This document shows positions 1 through 5,065 of a stretch of DNA of 6,990 bases, piece after piece. The stretch comes from Methanomicrobiales archaeon (GTDB taxonomy: Archaea > Halobacteriota > Methanomicrobia > Methanomicrobiales > Methanospirillaceae). Position 1 is the stretch's first letter; the number at the start of each line of letters is the position of its first letter. The stretch lies in the NCBI GenBank assembly GCA_012520015.1, contig JAAYPD010000452.1, positions 1 to 6,990 on the forward strand. Direction: 5' to 3'. The notes beneath the pieces were generated by a model. That model was not told where the DNA came from and ran no database searches. It saw nothing but the letters and a program-made list of their open reading frames with translations. A program made the translations under genes and the position numbers.

Positions 1-326
1 GAATGAGGGATTTTTTGCAGGGGTGTATCGGAAGTGTCGCAGCGGGAAGCAATATCTCCGACTTTTTCAGGACAAAGGCCGAGCAGTACACCGGGGAGAA
101 TAGGCAGACTCAGAAACAGTTCCTTGACACCCTGGCATTAATAGCAGAGAGTTATGTTACGGCCCTTGTTGCAGGAACGCTCTTTATGATTCTTATCCAG
201 TCAATCATGGCCATACTTTCAGGTGAGTCAACACCCCTGTTCTTGTTCATTATAATTTACCTTATCATCCCGTTTGGCAGTGTGATGTTTGTTATCCTGA
301 TTGATTCGATGACACCGGAGTGGTAA
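1..326 (+). CDS. Type II secretion system F-domain membrane protein (ArlJ/TadC-like), 3' end only
   Basis: This is the C-terminal part of an integral membrane protein; the gene begins before the window. The frame is open to the left edge, so the ATG at position 3 is probably an internal methionine. What remains is about 107 residues. The first ~45 match the end of a T2SSF cytoplasmic helical domain (GSVAAGSNISDFFRTKA resembles the usual 'aGgni.e.l...a' stretch, and the same region can be lined up with DAGGDIVEVLRAAGKDS in the next gene). Two hydrophobic segments follow at about residues 51-74 and 77-101, then a short tail, SMTPEW, close to the ends of archaeal T2SSF proteins. In the family these proteins form the inner-membrane platform of type IV pili or archaella and work with a secretion ATPase. 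The next gene starts 2 nt after the stop, so the two are surely co-transcribed. Whether it serves a pilus or an archaellum cannot be told from this fragment. Confidence 0.8.
   Translation, partial: MRDFLQGCIGSVAAGSNISDFFRTKAEQYTGENRQTQKQFLDTLALIAESYVTALVAGTLFMILIQSIMAILSGESTPLFLFIIIYLIIPFGSVMFVILIDSMTPEW
317..320 (+). promoter_or_regulatory. Ribosome binding site deciding the start of the second T2SSF gene
   Basis: GGAG lies within the last codons of the preceding gene and 8 nt before the ATG at 329. The alternative GTG at 320 overlaps this motif and has no Shine-Dalgarno-like sequence of its own, so the ATG is favoured. Confidence 0.6.
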
Positions 327-328
327 AG

Positions 329-1321
329 ATGGGACTATTTGGCAGGAAGAAGAAAGATGAGCCTTTGACTGATCCAAAGAGTGATGAAATCTGCAGGAAG
401 ATTGAGACACATCAGCATTATTCAGAGGGTGCTCTCCGTTTTGTCAAGCATCCAATTAAAACCCTGTTTGAAAAACCCATCAATATATTGTATGTATCGG
501 TCCCGGCAGGTCTCCTGGTATTCTTCTTAGGGCTCAGTATGGCACTTCAGCAGGGAGGGCCTGAGTCACTTCTTACCAATTCATTCATCGATGATGTTGC
601 CGTCTTTACAACGGTGATAATTGTAGGGCCACTGGCGATAACGGATCTGCTGGATGGCAGAAGGATAAACAGTATCGAAGCTGCACTTCCTAACTTTTTC
701 AGGGACCTTGCCGGAATGCATGAGAGTGGCATGACCCTGCCTGGAGCTATTCACCTGGTCACGCAGGCTGAATATGGTGCCCTGACTCCACATATACGCC
801 AGCTTGATCAGAGGATTTCCTGGAACTTTGCATTCATCGATGCTATCCGCCAGCTTGGAAGAGAGATTCCGATTCCACTCGTGGAGCGAAGCGTGGACCT
901 TGTTGCCAGGGCAAGTGATGCAGGTGGCGATATCGTCGAGGTTCTTCGTGCCGCCGGGAAGGACTCCGCAGAGTATGTTGTTATGAAGACTGACAGGAAG
1001 AACAATATGTTCATCTATGTCATCATCATTCTTGCTTCTTTTGCGGTATTCCTCTTTGTTGTCATGATCCTTGTCTCTTCATTTTTAAAGACCATGGCAG
1101 ATCTCGGGGCTGAGTCCGGGGCTTCAGGTCAGGCCGGCTTTAATCTTGGAGGTTTTGATCTCGCCCTGTACATCCGGGTATTCTCCCATGCAGGCATGTT
1201 CCAGGGGTTTTTTTCAGGGCTTGTCGCCGGGGTCATGGGGGAAGGAAGAGTAACAGCTGGCCTTAAATATTCAGTGCTGATGCTTCTCATCGCATGGGCT
1301 ACCTTCCGGTTCATGGTATGA
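329..1321 (+). CDS. Type II secretion system F-domain membrane protein (ArlJ/TadC-like), second of a pair
   Basis: Predicted 330-residue integral membrane protein, probably half of the platform for an archaeal type IV pilus or archaellum-like filament. A basic N-terminus (MGLFGRKKKDE) is followed by hydrophobic segments near residues 53-72 and 91-107. A T2SSF cytoplasmic helical domain lies at about 115-225, with the typical opening ALPNFFRDLAGMHESGMTL and the AGGDIVEVL stretch. A long membrane helix sits near 227-253, and two more are near the C-terminus. The end, FSGLVAGVMGEGRVTAGLKYS, is a strong archaeal ArlJ/TadC signature. The ATG at 329 is chosen because GGAG at 317-320 sits 8 nt before it; an in-frame GTG at 320 would add three residues but has no good ribosome binding site. 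Full ArlJ/PilC proteins commonly hold two T2SSF domains in one chain; here the halves appear as two adjacent genes. It faces the - strand signalling cluster tail to tail, so joint transcription is excluded. Confidence 0.88.
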   Translation: MGLFGRKKKDEPLTDPKSDEICRKIETHQHYSEGALRFVKHPIKTLFEKPINILYVSVPAGLLVFFLGLSMALQQGGPESLLTNSFIDDVAVFTTVIIVGPLAITDLLDGRRINSIEAALPNFFRDLAGMHESGMTLPGAIHLVTQAEYGALTPHIRQLDQRISWNFAFIDAIRQLGREIPIPLVERSVDLVARASDAGGDIVEVLRAAGKDSAEYVVMKTDRKNNMFIYVIIILASFAVFLFVVMILVSSFLKTMADLGAESGASGQAGFNLGGFDLALYIRVFSHAGMFQGFFSGLVAGVMGEGRVTAGLKYSVLMLLIAWATFRFMV

Positions 1322-1355
1322 CTGTCTTTAGCGGCAGGGTGCAGCATGCCAAATA

Positions 1356-1385
1356 CCCCCTGTTGTAACCGGGATTATCAGGGGG
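1356..1385. other. Inverted repeat between convergent genes
   Basis: CCCCCTG (1356-1362) and CAGGGGG (1379-1385) form a perfect 7-bp G/C-rich stem with a 16-nt loop. It lies in the 77-nt gap between the stop of the second T2SSF gene (1321) and the stop of the sensor kinase gene (1399), where 3' ends of transcripts from both strands are expected. No clear U-rich tract follows on either strand, and archaeal termination depends mainly on U tracts, so a terminator role is only possible. The stem could instead stabilise mRNA 3' ends. Confidence 0.4.
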
Positions 1386-1398
1386 AGACTGGGAAAGA

Positions 1399-3435
1399 TC
1401 AGGCTTTCTCTTCCTGGTCTTGCTGCAACTGCCTGTACCCTCCTTCAGGAACGGTTATGAGAAATTTTGCCCCGATTCCAAATGTCCCTTCTTCGGTGAT
1501 GGTAATGCCGGTCAGTCCAAGGATCTCACGGACAAAAAAGAGTCCCCAGCCGGTTCCGGAACCTACTCCGCGTTCAAATACCCGCTCTTTCATTGAATCC
1601 TGGATCCCTTCACCATCATCCTCGTAGATTATGACAAGGTTTCCATCCTGCACCTTTGTGTGGACCATTATGTAAAAGACACTCTTACCATGTTTGAGGC
1701 TGTTGTCAATGAGGTTGTAAAACACTTTCTGGAGTAGCTGGTCTGCAAATACCTCGTAATTTTTCCCGTCATACGTGAAAGTCAGCCCTTTTTTTCTGGT
1801 CATGGCATATGCAAGACTCCAGCAGGTTTTAAGGTTTTGCCATACTGGTTCCTGCATACCGGCTTTCTGGTACTCTTTTGAGAACTCGATATGCTTGTTT
1901 ACCCGGTCTGCAGCTTCTTCGGCGGTTTCTATTAGATTTAAGATGACTTCATCGTCTGTTTTTCGATGAACCAGCCCAAGCATGCCCCTGATGGTTGTGA
2001 GCTGGTTTACGATATCATGTCTTGTCATGGAGCCAAGCAGGCTGAGTTTTTTATTCAGAAGCAGGAGTTCTTTCTCATTGTCCTTGAAGGTGGTAATGTC
2101 ACTTATTACAAAAAGATGCCCTTCCTTGCTTGTATCAAGCGGATACGGGGCAGATACCACCCTGATATAGATCTCAGTCCCGTCTTTTTTCCTTGCATGC
2201 ATCTCATGCTGTACTGACCTGTCACCATGCAGTTCATCAGCATCGAAAGTTTCTCCCTCGAGAAGCTCGGAGATTAACATACCATTCAGTTCAACAGGAG
2301 TTCTTCCAAAGATGGATGCCAGCTTTGGATTTGCAAACCAGATCCTGCGATCAGGGCCTACAAGGCAGATCCCTTCTTCTGCCAGGGCGATCAATCTTGA
2401 AAGACGTTGTTCGGTCGCATGTCTCTGTTCCACGGCCCGTTCTATCTGGTCAAGCATCTGGTTGATGGATCTGCCAAGGTCACCAATCTCATCATTCCTT
2501 CCTGTTTTTATTCTTCCGGATAAAAGACCAGTCTGGCCTACCTGCAACAGCTCGGCATTCAGTTCTGAAAGAGGAGCGATAACAACGAGATTGATAAGGG
2601 TGACTGCAACACCCATGAAACAGAGTGCCAGCAGTAGTAGTGAAAAAAACAGGTAATCTCTTGTTAAAAGGCCTCTTTCATACAGCTCCCGGTCGCTCTT
2701 TACCTGAAGGAGCAGGAAAGGCATGCCCTTATAGTCATGGAGAACGTCCCAGGCCATGGCTGAACCGCCAGTCACCTCTGCCCCTTTTACCAGGTACTCT
2801 CCTCCACTCCTCTCATCGGCCGTAAGAACCCTTGTTGCAATATTCTGAAGCAGTGAGTCAGATATTTCAGAGAGTCTGTCCATGTCAAGCTTGTTCAGGA
2901 CTGTTACTGTTCCCCTGATTGGCCCACCGCTGTGGCTGGTCAGGACAGGGTTTTGTGCAAAGATCCATGCCGAGTGATTCCATTCCACAAGGCCGGATTT
3001 TTTCTCGCCAGGCGGTCTTTCTCTCCAGGTGAGAGCGCTGACAAGTCCAGGGGGAGCATTAGTCAGCGGACCATCCTTTTCAGACAGACCCCTGCTGACA
3101 ATAACAGTCCCGTTCAAATCCTGAACAACGTAATAGGCTATGCGCAGTGCTTCAAAGGTGGATAGTACAAGGTTGGAAGAGACATATTCCTGGTCATGAG
3201 TAAGGACAAAGTTGTAGGTGTCATCCCATTCTCCCCAGTCGGTTGCAACCTGTTGTAACCTTCCGATCTCATCTTCAATGGCATGGTAAGCCCTGGTAAG
3301 ATCCCGCTCCGTGTATTTCTCCTCAAGGGATGAGAAGGAGTCCATTATGGTAAACTCAAATGAGAACAGGAGCAGGCTCATGAGTGCAAAAAACGTGCAT
3401 GCGATGATAAGGATCATCTTCGGGTATAGCCTCAT
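1399..3435 (-). CDS. Membrane sensor histidine kinase, CHASE4-HAMP-PAS-HisKA-like-HATPase
   Basis: A 678-residue sensor kinase. A membrane helix at about residues 7-29 is followed by an extracytoplasmic region (about 30-258) that looks like CHASE4, with the typical WGEWDDTYNF at 67-76. A second membrane helix (about 261-287) leads into HAMP (about 287-338) and PAS (about 342-450). The phosphoacceptor helix carries H473 in MTRHDIVNQL, a box common in methanogen kinases in place of the bacterial HELRTPL. The ATPase domain (about 560-665) has the N box NLIDNSLKHG (574-583), G1 EDDGEG (605-610), the F-box-like FERG (620-623) and G2 GSGTGWGL (625-632), so it appears catalytically intact. The external ligand is unknown. 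AGGA at 3444-3447, 8 nt before the ATG, supports the start. It lies 42 nt behind a response regulator gene on the same strand, its most likely phosphorylation partner; this pairing is inferred from context. It has no receiver domain of its own. Confidence 0.93.
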   Translation of the reverse strand: MRLYPKMILIIACTFFALMSLLLFSFEFTIMDSFSSLEEKYTERDLTRAYHAIEDEIGRLQQVATDWGEWDDTYNFVLTHDQEYVSSNLVLSTFEALRIAYYVVQDLNGTVIVSRGLSEKDGPLTNAPPGLVSALTWRERPPGEKKSGLVEWNHSAWIFAQNPVLTSHSGGPIRGTVTVLNKLDMDRLSEISDSLLQNIATRVLTADERSGGEYLVKGAEVTGGSAMAWDVLHDYKGMPFLLLQVKSDRELYERGLLTRDYLFFSLLLLALCFMGVAVTLINLVVIAPLSELNAELLQVGQTGLLSGRIKTGRNDEIGDLGRSINQMLDQIERAVEQRHATEQRLSRLIALAEEGICLVGPDRRIWFANPKLASIFGRTPVELNGMLISELLEGETFDADELHGDRSVQHEMHARKKDGTEIYIRVVSAPYPLDTSKEGHLFVISDITTFKDNEKELLLLNKKLSLLGSMTRHDIVNQLTTIRGMLGLVHRKTDDEVILNLIETAEEAADRVNKHIEFSKEYQKAGMQEPVWQNLKTCWSLAYAMTRKKGLTFTYDGKNYEVFADQLLQKVFYNLIDNSLKHGKSVFYIMVHTKVQDGNLVIIYEDDGEGIQDSMKERVFERGVGSGTGWGLFFVREILGLTGITITEEGTFGIGAKFLITVPEGGYRQLQQDQEEKA

Positions 3436-3477
3436 GATAATCTTCCTGAATTACTCTGATGCAGATTAACCCCCGGT

Positions 3478-4929
3478 TCAGGAGAGATCTACCTTGTGAA
3501 TCAAATCCGGTTTATCTACCATGAAGGTGAAGGACCGGAGAATGCCTGCATCATTGACGATAACACCGGTATACTTCCCATATAACAGCTGAAATGTTAT
3601 CTGGCCCTGTGGCGAGGTGACATCGTTCCCGACAATCTTCCCACCGCTTTTTATGGTGACCCTGAGGCCGGCAGCGGGTTTTCCATTTTGTGAAATGTCG
3701 ATGATAATATTTCCAATTCCTTTCCGGACTGATGAGATCTCAGGTATGGGATTGGATGCCGGAATCCTGAGATGGCTTTTATCATAGATGCGGCACCCTG
3801 TGACAAACCTGTTGGCAATCTCAGGCTCGGTGGGGTAAAAGGTAAAGTTCTGGCTGTTTTTCAGGAACAGGATGCTTCGGTCCCCGTAAAGGACGCCCGA
3901 ACGGTCGATATAGATACCTCCTTCAGGTTCACCCTTCAGAAAGATGAGGAAAGCACGAAATCCTTCTGCCCCGGCTGTTGCTGCAATACCATACACTTTT
4001 TGTGACTTCATCTCCCTGACCAGCTCAGGAAGAAGCCAGTTTCCAAGCGGTTTGGTGTTTTCAATGATGAAGTTCAGGGGAATATTTTCGTCAAAGTCTC
4101 CGATATGCTGAGGGACATCGGTGGTAGTCTGCTGGTATCTCTGCTCGGACTCCAGTAAGACCTCTCGGGCAATTTCTGCCTGTCCTGCATTCTTCCCGGT
4201 AATTTTTGCACTGACGACTGTTCCCTCCGAACTGAAAATCCCTTCTATGTTCCACAAGATCTCGGTCTTTTTCCCGTCAGGGTATGTGACTACGGTCTCA
4301 AGATCAGTTGACGGGTTTTCAGGAGTTAGAGATTTAACCGTATCTTCAAGCTCTGCCCTGTCCTCGTCAGAGATGTCATGGAAGAACTTTTTTCCGATGA
4401 GATCGGTCGCAGGCGTGTCATATAATGCACCGTAAGAGTCATTTGCCCGTATGATGGTTAGGTCCGGAAGGACGTCGACAAATATCTCCGTCTGGACAGT
4501 AAGCACAGAATGGTAGAGTTGTTCCCGTGCAGCAAGTTCCTGTTTTGCATGATGCCCTTCATATGCCTGTAAAATTCGCTGCTCAAGCTCGCTGAACTGC
4601 ACGACCGGATCACTTCCCTTTCTGATATAATAGTCTGCGCCGTTGTTCAGGGCAGATATGACGATGTCTTCCTTTCCCTTGCCAGTAAAAAGGATAAAAG
4701 GAGTTCCCTCGTAGTTAGCCCGCACGTACTTCAGGAGCTGTATCCCGTCCATATCCTGCATAAGATAATCAGAAACAATAACATCGAACTTTCCAACACG
4801 CAATGCTTCTATTGCTTCTTTACCGGAGGAGACACAGGTTAACGTGGTTTTTCCGGTAGCACCAAGATATTCCTGGGCAAGCATCAGGTGGGGGAGTTCA
4901 TCATCTACGTACAGGACTGAAACGGGCAT
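3478..4929 (-). CDS. Response regulator: REC-PAS-unknown domain-C-terminal beta-sandwich-like domain
   Basis: A 483-residue protein with no signal peptide or membrane helix, so probably cytoplasmic. The receiver domain (1-122) has acidic residues D9/D10, phosphoacceptor D54 (IVSDYLMQDMDG), T82 (FTGKGKED) and K104 (YIRKG), so it should be phosphorylatable. A PAS-like domain follows at about 138-248. Residues about 281-388 form a strand-rich domain (FRAFLIFLKGEPEGGIYID, then VLYGDRSILFL and a CRIYDKSHL end) that I cannot name; it loosely recalls PATAN/DUF4388-type domains. Residues about 402-483 read like a carboxypeptidase-regulatory or Ig-like beta-sandwich (NGKPAAGLRVTIKSGG, then TSPQGQITFQLLYGKYTGV). 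There is no DNA-binding or enzymatic output domain. The ATG at 4929 is the first start after an in-frame TAG, and starting later would remove the first receiver strand. No ribosome binding site lies close to it, so a leaderless or short-leader mRNA is likely. The kinase gene 42 nt downstream is the probable partner. Confidence 0.88.
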   Translation of the reverse strand: MPVSVLYVDDELPHLMLAQEYLGATGKTTLTCVSSGKEAIEALRVGKFDVIVSDYLMQDMDGIQLLKYVRANYEGTPFILFTGKGKEDIVISALNNGADYYIRKGSDPVVQFSELEQRILQAYEGHHAKQELAAREQLYHSVLTVQTEIFVDVLPDLTIIRANDSYGALYDTPATDLIGKKFFHDISDEDRAELEDTVKSLTPENPSTDLETVVTYPDGKKTEILWNIEGIFSSEGTVVSAKITGKNAGQAEIAREVLLESEQRYQQTTTDVPQHIGDFDENIPLNFIIENTKPLGNWLLPELVREMKSQKVYGIAATAGAEGFRAFLIFLKGEPEGGIYIDRSGVLYGDRSILFLKNSQNFTFYPTEPEIANRFVTGCRIYDKSHLRIPASNPIPEISSVRKGIGNIIIDISQNGKPAAGLRVTIKSGGKIVGNDVTSPQGQITFQLLYGKYTGVIVNDAGILRSFTFMVDKPDLIHKVDLS

Positions 4930-4955
4930 GAATGGGTTAGTCTATGTTTTTTTCC

Positions 4956-4975
4956 TAATAAAATTATTGTTATAT
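4956..4975 (-). promoter_or_regulatory. AT-rich promoter candidate for the response regulator/kinase pair
   Basis: Reading the - strand, ATATAA (4975-4970) and TTTTATTA (4963-4956) lie 41-46 and 27-34 nt before the ATG at 4929. Either could act as an archaeal TATA box. Use of TTTTATTA would put the transcription start within a few nucleotides of the ATG and give a leaderless mRNA, which fits the lack of a close ribosome binding site. This is inference from base composition and spacing only. Confidence 0.45.
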
Positions 4976-4998
4976 CACAAGGGAGCGAAAGAGTATAA

Positions 4999-5020
4999 CA
5001 GGCCTGGTCAATTGATGACC
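4999..5020. promoter_or_regulatory. Clustered dyad symmetries upstream of the promoter candidate (possible operator)
   Basis: CAGGCCTG (4999-5006) is a perfect 8-bp palindrome. It is joined directly to GGTCA-ATTGA-TGACC (5006-5020), a 5-bp inverted repeat whose centre also contains the palindrome TCAATTGA (5008-5015). Both lie about 70-90 nt before the ATG of the 483-residue response regulator and upstream of its TATA-like boxes, a place where archaeal activators bind. No regulator for it is known from this window, and short palindromes also arise by chance. Confidence 0.3.
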
Positions 5021-5035
5021 TATACAGTTGAACAG

Positions 5036-5061
5036 ACAGGGCTTATGATGTCATAGCCTGT
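5036..5061. other. Imperfect stem-loop just after the REC-PAS-PAS-PAS gene
   Basis: ACAGGGCTTATGA (5036-5048) and TCATAGCCTGT (5051-5061) can pair over about 11 bp with two single-base bulges and a very short loop. The structure begins 4 nt beyond the stop codon (5066-5068) of the - strand gene, so it may mark or protect the 3' end of that transcript. No U tract follows directly on the - strand, so a terminator label would be too strong. Confidence 0.4.
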
Positions 5062-5065
5062 GACT

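Noticed and set aside
320..322. GTG as start of the second T2SSF gene
   Set aside because: It overlaps the GGAG that serves the ATG at 329, and no ribosome binding site precedes it.
1346..2656. Several overlapping open frames of 62-114 codons on the + strand opposite the sensor kinase
   Set aside because: The - strand frame encodes an intact kinase through the whole stretch. The + strand frames have no family resemblance and no convincing ribosome binding sites.
3241..3250. Perfect palindrome GGTTGCAACC followed by a similar 10-mer
   Set aside because: It lies inside the kinase coding region (LQQVAT) and far from any start, so it is most likely a coincidence of codon choice.
3249..3260. CCTGTTGTAACC, identical to 1359-1370 in the convergent gap
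   Set aside because: A shared 12-mer is expected about once by chance in a window this size, and this copy encodes normal residues of the CHASE4 region.
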